Assembly (NCBI RefSeq): GCF_003172875.1
Contig: NZ_QGKM01000012.1
Span: 1 to 44,363, forward strand
Reading direction: 5' to 3'
Source of the DNA: Leucothrix pacifica
Lineage (GTDB): Bacteria; Pseudomonadota; Gammaproteobacteria; Thiotrichales; Thiotrichaceae
DNA: 44,363 nucleotides
This document shows, in pieces, positions 15,560 to 24,201 of the stretch. The translations under genes and the position numbers were made by a program. Below the pieces are notes generated by a model. It was not told the DNA's origin. It ran no database searches and saw nothing but the letters and a program-made list of their open reading frames with translations. The stretch's first letter is position 1. Each line of letters starts with the position of its first letter.

Positions 15560-16387
15560 TTATTTGAAGCCCATTTCCTGAAACACGGTCAATGCAATGT
15601 CTACGCGATCCGTCACGATGCCATCGGCACCGGCCTCAAGTAGTCGTTTAATGTCATCAGATGTATTGATCGTCCAGTAGTGGATAGGTAAGCTGGATCT
15701 TGCTGCGAAATTAACAAAACGCTTTGAGCTAAGGTTTAGCCAACCAAACTGAGGTGGTATTTGTAGGGCAGCACATTTTGCATCACTGGCCTTAATGGGT
15801 ATCTTGCTGAGTGCATAAAACTGACTCACTTCCTTTGGTGAGGCGGCGGTCGGGATTTCCGGAGCAATGTTTCTGAAATGATCGATTACCGTTTGATGAA
15901 AGCTACCAACTAATACCCGGTTTTCGGCACTTGCCTTGCTTATCGAGTCCACCAGCAGCTCTGCGGCAACTGGGTTTTTATCTTTGATGTCGATATTGAT
16001 GCGAATATCCGGATACGCTTCAAACAACTCTCCAAGGGTTGGGAGTCTTATGTATCGGCCTCTGAATGCCTCACCATCCTCCGTTTTAAAATGATAAGCA
16101 GCATCAAAGTGTTTAAGTTGGATAAGGGTGTGGTTCGTGATCTTGCCAAAGCCGTTAGTGACGCGTTCAAGTGTTTCATCATGAAAGACCAGAATTGCTT
16201 TGTCCCGACTTAACCGAATGTCGACCTCCAACACGTCTGCCTGTGACTGGTGGGCAATATCAAATGCATCAAAGGTGTTTTCCGGACCTAAAATCCGGCT
16301 CCCACGATGAGCCATTAGTAAGGGTTTTTTATTATTTTTCAGATAGTCGTGGGGTGATGTCTGATCGTTTTGATTAAGTGAGTCCAT
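15560..16387 (-). CDS. Glycerophosphodiester phosphodiesterase
   Basis: A 275-residue GDPD-family TIM-barrel enzyme splitting glycerophosphodiesters into glycerol-3-phosphate and an alcohol. Motifs in order are LLMAHRGSRILGPENT (catalytic HRG and ENT), LEVDIRLSRD (metal ligands), LVFHDETLERVTNG (second catalytic His), INIDIKD, and the C-terminal YWTINTSDDIKRLLEAGADG with GIVTDRVD. No signal peptide is present, so it is cytosolic like UgpQ rather than periplasmic like GlpQ. Its ATG at 16387 lies 4 nt after the stop of the lipase gene and lacks its own strong Shine-Dalgarno, so it is probably translated by coupling. Confidence 0.93.
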   Translation of the reverse strand: MDSLNQNDQTSPHDYLKNNKKPLLMAHRGSRILGPENTFDAFDIAHQSQADVLEVDIRLSRDKAILVFHDETLERVTNGFGKITNHTLIQLKHFDAAYHFKTEDGEAFRGRYIRLPTLGELFEAYPDIRINIDIKDKNPVAAELLVDSISKASAENRVLVGSFHQTVIDHFRNIAPEIPTAASPKEVSQFYALSKIPIKASDAKCAALQIPPQFGWLNLSSKRFVNFAARSSLPIHYWTINTSDDIKRLLEAGADGIVTDRVDIALTVFQEMGFK

Positions 16388-16391
16388 CAGC

Positions 16392-17258
16392 TTATTTTGG
16401 GTCTAAATCGCCAGAACTCAACGCTTCGAAATAAATGTGGTCAACATAACGATCAATAATATGATCTTCAAAGTGATCAATGCTGCGGTTTTTGATACCA
16501 CTCACAAACCCCTTCCAGGCATCCTTTCGACGTTGGATAAGGTTGAGCTTGCGGAGTTTTCCTTCAGAATCCAGATAATGCTCATCACCGGTATGACGAT
16601 AACCTAGCCATGCGGGAGGTACTTTGGGGACAATGTCATTGTTATGCACCCAGCGAACATGGTCGACTTTAACAAAGTTGATATAACGCTTATCACCAAC
16701 ACGGGGGCTACCAAAGGTATAGATCTGAGTTGGGTTGGATTTGATGTGGGACAACATACAGCGCCCCGCACATATAGTCGCCATTGCACCACCTAAAGAG
16801 TGTCCGGTAAACCACAGTGTTTTGTCATTACTCTTAAGGCTTTGTTCTAAAATAGGCCATATATCATCCACTTCACGTTTAAATCCGCGGTGAACCCGCC
16901 CGATGGTTTCAGCAACTGCAGTGGCAGCATCTAAGTCAGCTCTGACATCATTCCATTCATTCGGTTCTGTGCCGCGACAAGCAATCACGTGGTCTGTTTC
17001 GTTAATAAAGGAGTAGGCCTGTGAACCATCACGGTCATAATAAATGACATTGTCAAAGCCTAATATGTGAGCTGCTTTGATAACCTCTGGTTCTGGCAGA
17101 TAGGCAATCATGGATAGCTCTGCAAATAGTAATGAGCGTGCGAGCGGCCTAAGATGGGTAATTGAGGATGGATTTTTTGATCGTATCAGCAAGTCATCCA
17201 GTGTTTGCATACTCTTACTGGCAGCTGGGGCAAGTTCGGTTATGGTTGCTTTACTCAT
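16392..17258 (-). CDS. Lipase class 3 family protein
   Basis: An alpha/beta-hydrolase of 288 residues of the fungal-type (class 3) lipase family. The nucleophile elbow is WFTGHSLGGAMAT; the likely catalytic aspartate is in VHNNDIVPKVPP and the histidine lies near the C-terminus (DHFEDHIID). ACRGTEPNEWNDVRADLD is the typical pre-elbow stretch supplying the oxyanion region. No signal peptide is visible, so it acts in the cytosol or at the inner membrane face. It is the first gene of a two-gene operon with GDPD, suggesting sequential lipid deacylation and head-group release. It is divergent from moeA. Confidence 0.9.
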   Translation of the reverse strand: MSKATITELAPAASKSMQTLDDLLIRSKNPSSITHLRPLARSLLFAELSMIAYLPEPEVIKAAHILGFDNVIYYDRDGSQAYSFINETDHVIACRGTEPNEWNDVRADLDAATAVAETIGRVHRGFKREVDDIWPILEQSLKSNDKTLWFTGHSLGGAMATICAGRCMLSHIKSNPTQIYTFGSPRVGDKRYINFVKVDHVRWVHNNDIVPKVPPAWLGYRHTGDEHYLDSEGKLRKLNLIQRRKDAWKGFVSGIKNRSIDHFEDHIIDRYVDHIYFEALSSGDLDPK

Positions 17259-17401
17259 TACTTATGGCTATCGAAATCACAAAGCGAGCAAGTTTACAGG
17301 AATCAATCCATCATGCATTAATTTCTGCTGGTGAGTGCGGCGTGAGTCTGGACTGGTGTAGTATACGGGGTATCAAAATACTACATTTTACGAGGTAAGC
17401 A

Positions 17402-18646
17402 ATGGCTCAAGTAAGCTGTGATAGTCCAATATTAGGTGTAAAACTGATGCCGGTTGATGAAGCCTTGCAGCGATTGAGTAAATGCGTAGTGCCTGTTAGT
17501 GAGACTGAAGAGATTGCTTTAAGTGATGGCTTGGGGCGTGTGTTGGCTGAAGCGATCACATCGCCGCTAAATGTTCCTCCACTAGCGAATAGCTCTATGG
17601 ACGGGTATGCGGTTAGGGCAGATGAGATACATGAGGGTATTCAATTACCAGTCAGCCAACGTATTCCGGCAGGTTCAGTAGGCTCAACGTTGCTTGAAGG
17701 CACAATTGCCAGAATCTTTACTGGCGCACCTGTTCCGGAAGGTGCTGATGCGGTCGTGATGCAAGAGTTATGCGAGGTGGGTGCAGATGGCGTCACTATC
17801 TCCGCCTCTATTGATAAAGGTGAAAATATTCGTGCTGCAGGTGAGGATATCAAACAAGGTGAATTGGTATTGTCTGCTCATCACAAACTACGTGCGCAAG
17901 ATCTTGGTTTATTGGCGTCAGTAGGAGTTTGTCGCATTCGTGTCTATAAGAGGCTGCGTGTCGCGGTCTTTTTTACAGGTGATGAGTTGCGCGAACCAGG
18001 GGAGGTGCTCGCAGAAGGGCAAATCTATAACTCCAATCGATACACCTTAGTTGGCATGCTGCAGAGAATGGGATGTGAGGTGGTTAACCTAGGTATCATT
18101 CAGGATGATTTGGCCTCAACAATTGATGCACTGAACGATGCATCATCACAAGCTGATTTGGTGATGACTAGCGGGGGGGTATCGGTTGGTGAAGAGGATC
18201 ATGTCAAATCAGCGGTTGACTCACTTGGAACGCTGGACCTGTGGCGAATCAGTATTAAGCCTGGTAAGCCACTAGCCTTTGGTGAAGTTAATGGTGTTCC
18301 GTTTCTGGGCTTACCGGGCAATCCTGTCTCAGTGTTTGCTACCACTTGCGTGTTAGCCAGACCGTTTATATTGGCAATGCAAGGTGGTGAGTTTGAGTCG
18401 GTCAAAGGGTTTAATGTAACGGCGAATTTTGATTTAGCGTACACCGTGCGTCGACAGGAGTATCTGCGGGTGCGCTTGGTTGTTGCAGAAAATGGAAAAG
18501 CAGTTCTTGAGTCTTATCCCAATCAAAGCTCAGGTGTGTTGACGTCTGCGAGTTGGGCGGATGGGCTGGCGGTAGTGCGCGAAGGAGTGAAGCTGTCAAA
18601 AGGTGATGAACTAGAGTTCATACCGTTTAGTCTGTTTGATCTGTAA
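17402..18646 (+). CDS. moeA: Molybdopterin molybdenumtransferase MoeA
   Basis: Inserts molybdate into adenylated molybdopterin to finish the molybdenum cofactor. The 414 residues match the family. Characteristic blocks are PLANSSMDGYAVRADEI, RIFTGAPVPEGADAVVMQE, IRAAGEDIKQG, VFFTGDELREPG, YNSNRYTLVGML, TSGGVSVGEEDHVK, ISIKPGKPLAFG and FLGLPGNPVSVF. GAGG lies 6 nt before ATG 17402. No other moa/mog genes are adjacent. It is convergent with the tRNA-Ser/Arg operon. Confidence 0.97.
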   Translation: MAQVSCDSPILGVKLMPVDEALQRLSKCVVPVSETEEIALSDGLGRVLAEAITSPLNVPPLANSSMDGYAVRADEIHEGIQLPVSQRIPAGSVGSTLLEGTIARIFTGAPVPEGADAVVMQELCEVGADGVTISASIDKGENIRAAGEDIKQGELVLSAHHKLRAQDLGLLASVGVCRIRVYKRLRVAVFFTGDELREPGEVLAEGQIYNSNRYTLVGMLQRMGCEVVNLGIIQDDLASTIDALNDASSQADLVMTSGGVSVGEEDHVKSAVDSLGTLDLWRISIKPGKPLAFGEVNGVPFLGLPGNPVSVFATTCVLARPFILAMQGGEFESVKGFNVTANFDLAYTVRRQEYLRVRLVVAENGKAVLESYPNQSSGVLTSASWADGLAVVREGVKLSKGDELEFIPFSLFDL

Positions 18647-18674
18647 AGATTAGAACCGATAAGTGTAAATAAAA

Positions 18675-18751
18675 TGGCGCGCTGGGGAAGATTCGAACTC
18701 CCGACCCTCTGGTTCGTAGCCAGATACTCTATCCAACTGAGCTACCAGCGC
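18675..18751 (-). tRNA. tRNA-Arg(ACG), copy 2
   Basis: 77 nt with encoded CCA. Acceptor GCGCTGG pairs with CCAGCGC; the anticodon loop CTACGAA gives ACG, read as ICG. It is identical to the copy at 18796-18872 and is last in the Ser-Arg-Arg operon. Confidence 0.97.
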
Positions 18752-18795
18752 GTATTTTACTAACTTATGAAGATGTAGGAATGATATTAAGGAAG

Positions 18796-18872
18796 TGGCG
18801 CGCTGGGGAAGATTCGAACTCCCGACCCTCTGGTTCGTAGCCAGATACTCTATCCAACTGAGCTACCAGCGC
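18796..18872 (-). tRNA. tRNA-Arg(ACG), copy 1
   Basis: 77 nt with encoded CCA, anticodon ACG, identical in sequence to the copy 44 bp downstream. The spacer differs, so the tRNA bodies are either recently duplicated or kept alike by conversion. Confidence 0.97.
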
Positions 18873-18906
18873 ACTTCTTAAATCCTACTAGACACGACTC
18901 TAACGA

Positions 18907-18998
18907 TGGCGGAGAAAGAGGGATTCGAACCCTCGATACGGGATAAACCGTATACTCCCTTAGCAGGGGAGCGCCTTCAGCCACTCGGCCACTTCTCC
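18907..18998 (-). tRNA. tRNA-Ser(GCT)
   Basis: 92 nt with the long variable arm of tRNA-Ser. The anticodon stem CTCCC/GGGAG holds loop CTGCTAA, giving GCT for AGC/AGU codons. CCA is encoded. First gene of a minus-strand operon with the two tRNA-Arg genes. Confidence 0.97.
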
Positions 18999-19022
18999 GT
19001 GCTAGATTTCGTGAAGGGCGGT

Positions 19023-19051
19023 AGATTACTCATATTGCCCTTGGAGGTAAA
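19023..19051 (-). promoter_or_regulatory. Candidate promoter of the Ser-Arg-Arg tRNA operon
   Basis: On the minus strand, TTTACC (19046-19051), a 17-bp spacer and TAATCT (19023-19028), followed by the GC-rich ACCGCCC usual for stable-RNA promoters. The start would lie about 20 nt before the tRNA. Confidence 0.45.
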
Positions 19052-19083
19052 GTGTTTTTTTCAATTTTATTCGTAATTTTTTT

Positions 19084-19112
19084 TTGACGCCAATAAGTCA
19101 TTATAGTTTGAT
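19084..19112 (+). promoter_or_regulatory. Candidate tpiA promoter
   Basis: TTGACG (19084-19089), a 17-bp spacer and TTTGAT (19107-19112), preceded by a long T run that could act as an UP element. The -10 match is modest. Confidence 0.35.
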
Positions 19113-19177
19113 TTATCGAGTCAGTCGGTTTAATCTTCCGCGATTGTATGAAACGTGGCATTGAACGGAGAAGCTAA

Positions 19178-19927
19178 ATGCGTCAAACACTGATAGCGGG
19201 CAACTGGAAGCTTAATGGTACGAAGCAATCTATTATAGAGTTGCTGGCCGGTATTTCTGCGGGTCTCAATAATAGTATGAATGCGTCAGTTGCGGTTTGC
19301 GCACCTTATATATACGTACCGCTGGTTGAGACCGCTCTTAAGGATAGCGATATCAGTTTGGGCGCGCAGGATGTATCTGCTCACACATCAGGCGCATACA
19401 CGGGCGAGGTTAGTGCTTCAATGCTGGCTGAGTTCTCTTGTGAGTACTGCTTGGTCGGTCATTCTGAGCGTCGTAGTTTGCACATCGAGACTGATGCAGA
19501 GGTAGCAACTAAATTTAAGATGCTGAAAGATCAAGGTATCACACCTGTATTATGCGTAGGTGAAAGTCTTGAAGAGCGCGACCAAGGTGTTACAGAAGAT
19601 GTTGTTAAGCAGCAGATTCTGGCTGTGATAGATGCCCACGGTATCAGTGCGTTAGAAAATGCAGTGATTGCCTACGAGCCAGTATGGGCAATTGGTACCG
19701 GAAGAACGGCGACACCGGATCAGGCACAAGAGGTTCATGCGTCTATTAGGGTATTGCTTGAAAGTTTTGACAAGACTATCGCGGAGACAACTCAAATTCT
19801 CTACGGTGGTAGTATGAATCCGGCAAACGCTTCTGCATTGCTTGCAATGCCGGATATTGATGGTGGTCTGATTGGTGGCGCCTCATTAAAAGCAGATGAC
19901 TTCCTGGCAATTTGTCAGGCCGCTTAA
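19178..19927 (+). CDS. tpiA: Triose-phosphate isomerase
   Basis: Interconverts dihydroxyacetone phosphate and glyceraldehyde-3-phosphate in glycolysis and gluconeogenesis. The 249 residues carry all active-site elements: N10 and K12 in AGNWKLNG, the catalytic His in VGHSERR, the catalytic Glu in AYEPVWAIGTG (loop 6), and the phosphate-binding LYGGSMNP and GGLIGGASL. CGGAG lies about 9 nt before ATG 19178. It is followed 17 bp later by secG, the same order as in many gammaproteobacteria. Confidence 0.98.
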   Translation: MRQTLIAGNWKLNGTKQSIIELLAGISAGLNNSMNASVAVCAPYIYVPLVETALKDSDISLGAQDVSAHTSGAYTGEVSASMLAEFSCEYCLVGHSERRSLHIETDAEVATKFKMLKDQGITPVLCVGESLEERDQGVTEDVVKQQILAVIDAHGISALENAVIAYEPVWAIGTGRTATPDQAQEVHASIRVLLESFDKTIAETTQILYGGSMNPANASALLAMPDIDGGLIGGASLKADDFLAICQAA

Positions 19928-19944
19928 CTTAAAAAAATATTACT

Positions 19945-20334
19945 ATGCTTTATAACATTTTATTGATTGTACAATTAATCGCATCTCTGGGAATCATTGG
20001 TCTTGTGCTAATGCAGCACGGTAAAGGTGCGGATGCAGGCGCTGCTTTTGGTGGCGGTGCTTCAGGCTCAGTATTTGGATCTAAAGGTTCTGGTAACTTT
20101 TTGAGTCGTACGACTGCGATACTGGCAACTATATTTTTTGTCAACTCTCTGGTTTTGGCTTGGCTGGTTGCTCATCCTGAAGGTGAGTCAAGAAGTGTTG
20201 TTGAATCAGTTGTGACTAGTACTAGTCAAACTGACGAGAAAGCGGTACCATCTGCGCCCTCAGATGTACCGGTCCCTGTCGGCACTACGCCACAGAATGA
20301 TCAGTCTGACGTTCCAGCTGCACCTCAGCAGTAA
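19945..20334 (+). CDS. secG: Preprotein translocase subunit SecG
   Basis: Small inner-membrane subunit of the SecYEG channel that aids SecA-driven export. It has two transmembrane helices (about residues 3-22 and 53-75) joined by the glycine-rich cytoplasmic loop LMQHGKGADAGAAFGGGASG, diagnostic for SecG. A long Ser/Thr/Pro-rich tail follows and is probably disordered, making 129 residues. The ATG at 19945 has no recognisable Shine-Dalgarno (A-rich AAAAAAATATTACT upstream), so expression may depend on readthrough from tpiA. tRNA-Leu(GAG) begins 11 bp after its stop. Confidence 0.95.
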   Translation: MLYNILLIVQLIASLGIIGLVLMQHGKGADAGAAFGGGASGSVFGSKGSGNFLSRTTAILATIFFVNSLVLAWLVAHPEGESRSVVESVVTSTSQTDEKAVPSAPSDVPVPVGTTPQNDQSDVPAAPQQ

Positions 20335-20345
20335 GAATGAATTTT

Positions 20346-20431
20346 GCCGATGTGGTGGAATTGGTAGACACGCCATCTTGAGGGGGTGGTGGCCCTAGGC
20401 TGTGCCGGTTCGACTCCGGCCATCGGCACCA
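20346..20431 (+). tRNA. tRNA-Leu(GAG)
   Basis: 86 nt with a class II variable arm and encoded CCA. The anticodon stem CCATC/GGTGG encloses loop TTGAGGG, giving GAG. Its place after secG matches secG-leuU in E. coli, and it is probably processed from a tpiA-secG transcript. Confidence 0.97.
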
Positions 20432-20441
20432 TATTAACGAC

Positions 20442-20466
20442 GCCCGGTTCTCCGGGCTTTGTTTTG
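20442..20466 (+). terminator. Intrinsic terminator after tRNA-Leu
   Basis: GCCCGG (20442-20447), loop TTCT, CCGGGC (20452-20457), then TTTGTTTTG. It closes the tpiA-secG-tRNA-Leu unit. Confidence 0.85.
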
Positions 20467-20570
20467 TCTCAAAAATGCTTTATTTCATTTAAAAGCCGAT
20501 TTTAATGAGTGATAGGCCTAAACAATAATTAATTATGCTTATTCGCTTATATTTTGCCTTGTAAAGAAGG

Positions 20571-20599
20571 TTGCCCATTGGATGGGTATCGATTATGCT
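20571..20599 (+). promoter_or_regulatory. Candidate promoter of the modular envelope protein gene
   Basis: TTGCCC (20571-20576), a 17-bp spacer and TATGCT (20594-20599). A start near 20606 gives a leader of about 130 nt, which can form a small CGACC/GGTCG hairpin around 20627-20643. This is the main content of the 305-bp gap between tRNA-Leu and the gene. Confidence 0.4.
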
Positions 20600-20737
20600 T
20601 TATCGGCAAATATATAAAGGGGTGTCGCGACCAAGACGGTCGTGAATACAGAAAATAATCACAGGAGCCTTGCTCCATAGAAGTGCCCACTCAGTCACTA
20701 CAAATCAAAATTAAGTAGTCTATTTTAGGAGTTCCAA

Positions 20738-22129
20738 ATGCTGAACAAGAGCTATGCCTCAGCCGCCATTCTTTCTTTGCTAATACCTGTGTCGCAAGCA
20801 GCAGATACTGATCGTGTTGACGCTACTGACACATTACCAGATGCTAAGCCGGGTGAGTGCTACTCAAAAGTAATCGTACCTGCAGTGTTTGAGACAGTAA
20901 CGGAAGAAGTTCTGGTTAAGCCTGAGACAAGTACTGTTGAAATCATTCCTGCAACGTTCGATGTTCAGGAAAAAGAAGTACTTGTTAAAGAAGCATACAC
21001 AAAATTAGTTGCTGTACCTGCGGTTTACCGTACAGAAACAGAAGAAGTTGAAGTATCACCAGCTCGTAACGAGTGGGTGACCCGTCTGGATCGCCGCGGT
21101 ATTCCGGCAAGTCCTGCGCTATTAGCAGCAGCGAAGACCAACGGTGTTGATCTTGACGTTGCACAGCCAAATCAATGTTTCAGTGAGTTTTACATTCCTG
21201 CAAAGTTCGAGACTACTGAGAAAGAAGTACTCGTTAAAGAAGAAGCTGAGCAGATCACTGTAGCAGAAGCTCAGTATGAACAGACAGAAGAAACTGTCAT
21301 GGTTAAAGCTTCTACTAAGGATAAAGTTCTGACAGAAGCTGAGTATGAAGTCATCGAAGAGCAGGTTATGGTAGAGCCTGCTAAGGCAGTCTGGAAGAAG
21401 GGTACTGGTCCGATCACACGTATCGATAACAGTACTGGCGATATCATGTGTTTGGTTCAGATTCCTGCTAAATACAAGACCATCAAGAAAACTGTTCTGA
21501 AATCAGCTGCAGCGATTCAGGAAGTTGAAGTGCCTGCTGAGTCAATTGTTGTTCCTGTTAGTCGCTTAGTCAGTGATTCTACTGCGGACCGCACAACGCT
21601 TCCTGCTGAGTTCAGTAAAGTTGAAGTAACTAACAAAGTTGCTGATGCTGCGTTCATCTGGAGAAATGCTGAAGTTGCTGGTGAAGGTACTGCGACTGGT
21701 AACACTATCTGTCTAAAAGAGATTCCTGCGGTATTCACAAGCGTGAAGAAGCAAGTGATCGATACACCAGCGACAGTAAGAGAAGAGAAGGTTCCAGCTG
21801 AGTACAAAACTGTTCAGGTGAAGAATGTTTCTGCAGAAGCTGAAGAAAAGCGTACGATCATTCCTGCAGTATTCGATACTGTTGAGAGAGAAGAGAAGAA
21901 GTCTAGTGAGCGTTTGGAGTGGAGACGTGTTTTGTGTGAAACAAACATGACTCGTGACACTAACAAGAAGATTCAGCAAGTATTGAAGGATGCTGGTTAC
22001 TACAATGGTCCAATCGACGGAAGTATCGGTCGTGGTACATTGGCATCAGTTGAGAAGTATCAGAAAGACAATGACTTGCCAACAGGTGGTCTGACTATTC
22101 AGATGCTAGAGAAGATGGGTATCATGTAA
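20738..22129 (+). CDS. Exported modular repeat protein with C-terminal peptidoglycan-binding domain
   Basis: 463 residues with a signal peptide (cut probably after VSQA, residue 21). The body has four modules. Each opens with a cysteine (C41, C147, C238, C325) and closes with a tryptophan (W113, W219, W308, W395), 70-72 residues apart. Each module contains about three sub-repeats of about 24 residues built on P-A-x-[FY], two or three residues, then E-x-x-V-x-V, for example VPAVFETVTEEVLVK. A fifth cysteine (C400) precedes a PG_binding_1-like domain (about 405-463: IQQVLKDAGYYNGPIDGSIG). Such a domain binds cell wall, so the protein is probably a periplasmic or envelope scaffold. AGGAG lies 8 nt before ATG 20738, and a good terminator follows. 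I do not recognise a named family for the repeats and give no function. Confidence 0.88.
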   Translation: MLNKSYASAAILSLLIPVSQAADTDRVDATDTLPDAKPGECYSKVIVPAVFETVTEEVLVKPETSTVEIIPATFDVQEKEVLVKEAYTKLVAVPAVYRTETEEVEVSPARNEWVTRLDRRGIPASPALLAAAKTNGVDLDVAQPNQCFSEFYIPAKFETTEKEVLVKEEAEQITVAEAQYEQTEETVMVKASTKDKVLTEAEYEVIEEQVMVEPAKAVWKKGTGPITRIDNSTGDIMCLVQIPAKYKTIKKTVLKSAAAIQEVEVPAESIVVPVSRLVSDSTADRTTLPAEFSKVEVTNKVADAAFIWRNAEVAGEGTATGNTICLKEIPAVFTSVKKQVIDTPATVREEKVPAEYKTVQVKNVSAEAEEKRTIIPAVFDTVEREEKKSSERLEWRRVLCETNMTRDTNKKIQQVLKDAGYYNGPIDGSIGRGTLASVEKYQKDNDLPTGGLTIQMLEKMGIM

Positions 22130-22151
22130 GCTGATTGCTTAATCTGATACG

Positions 22152-22180
22152 AAAAGGTCACTCATTGAGTGGCCTTTTTT
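22152..22180 (+). terminator. Intrinsic terminator of the modular protein gene
   Basis: AAAAGGTCACTC (22152-22163) pairs with GAGTGGCCTTTT (22167-22178) with one G-T pair, a 3-nt loop and a T run. Confidence 0.88.
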
Positions 22181-22288
22181 GTGTCTGATGGATCTTAATG
22201 AGTCAGTGATTAAAATATTGATATAGAGTGTGAATAAATTAAGGCTGGTCTGTTAAAGGGGCCGGAGAGGTATAACGACGCCGCGGGA

Positions 22289-23443
<1,155 letters not shown>

Positions 23444-23530
23444 TTACAGGCAATGCTTTAAAATTCAAAAGGCTATATCACCTGCGCTAAAGCTCTTGAA
23501 AATTAGTCGCAGAAAATTGAATAAATATGC

Positions 23531-23559
23531 TTGACGCTATTAAATATCGCGCGTATTAT
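23531..23559 (+). promoter_or_regulatory. Promoter of the tRNA-Pro/Arg/His cluster
   Basis: TTGACG (23531-23536), exactly 17 bp, TATTAT (23554-23559), then GC-rich TCGCGCTTC, as expected of growth-rate-controlled stable-RNA promoters. The start at about 23566 leaves a leader of about 48 nt. Confidence 0.75.
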
Positions 23560-23613
23560 TCGCGCTTCTTCGGGGCAGCAGCGTTACTTAGCTGATCTGA
23601 AGTAACTTGGAAA

Positions 23614-23690
23614 CGGGGTATAGCGCAGTCTGGTAGCGCGCCTGCTTTGGGTGCAGGATGTCGGGAGTTCGAATCTCTCTACCCCGACCA
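23614..23690 (+). tRNA. tRNA-Pro(TGG)
   Basis: 77 nt, CCA encoded. Anticodon stem CCTGC/GCAGG with loop TTTGGGT gives TGG. First of four tRNAs before tig. Confidence 0.97.
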
Positions 23691-23704
23691 CGTTTTTCGA
23701 GCAT

Positions 23705-23781
23705 GCGTCCGTAGCTCATCTGGATAGAGCATCGGCCTTCTAAGCCGAGGGTAGCAGGTTCGAGTCCTGCCGGACGCGCCA
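23705..23781 (+). tRNA. tRNA-Arg(TCT)
   Basis: 77 nt, CCA encoded. Stem TCGGC/GCCGA with loop CTTCTAA gives TCT, for AGA/AGG codons. Confidence 0.97.
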
Positions 23782-23811
23782 TTTGTTCGGTTGGAAGCCA
23801 TTAAGTATGAT

Positions 23812-23888
23812 GGTGGGTGTAGCTCAGTTGGTAGAGCCCCGGATTGTGATTCCGGTGGTCGTGGGTTCGAGCCCCATCATCCACCCCA
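23812..23888 (+). tRNA. tRNA-His(GTG)
   Basis: 77 nt including the extra 5' G(-1) opposite C73 that marks tRNA-His. Stem CCGGA/TCCGG with loop TTGTGAT gives GTG. CCA encoded. Confidence 0.97.
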
Positions 23889-23972
23889 ATTACTTAGTGC
23901 ACGATGAGGTCATAATCATGATTTTATCAAAATTTATCTAAAGAGGTTATACACAAGTGCTAATTAGCAATG

Positions 23973-23978
23973 TATAAT
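23973..23978 (+). promoter_or_regulatory. Candidate -10 box ahead of tRNA-Leu(TAG)
   Basis: A perfect TATAAT followed by the GC-rich CCCCGCTC discriminator suggests a second stable-RNA promoter inside the cluster. No convincing -35 element is seen at the right distance. Confidence 0.4.
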
Positions 23979-24020
23979 CCCCGCTCTTAGCTCACAAGGC
24001 AGAGTGGTGTAAGTCAAAGT

Positions 24021-24105
<85 letters not shown>

Positions 24106-24165
24106 ATTTGACTTAATCCAACCCTGTCCTGGGGAATTTTACGATCTATAGATTATATATCATCT

Positions 24166-24183
24166 CACCGCTTGCTAGCGGTG
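24166..24183 (+). promoter_or_regulatory. Hairpin just before the tig ribosome binding site
   Basis: CACCGCT (24166-24172) pairs perfectly with AGCGGTG (24177-24183) around a TGCT loop, ending 6 nt before the TGAGG Shine-Dalgarno of tig. No T run follows, so it is not a plain terminator; it may shape translation initiation or protect the mRNA 5' end. Confidence 0.4.
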
Positions 24184-24201
24184 GTACATGAGGTTTTGTG
24201 C

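Noticed and set aside
23588-23782. A minus-strand reading frame (LEPATLGLEG) across the tRNA-Pro and tRNA-Arg genes
   Set aside because: It is the well-known false protein produced by reading the complement of tRNA genes; the tRNAs themselves are clear. The same applies to the similar frame at 30815-31000.
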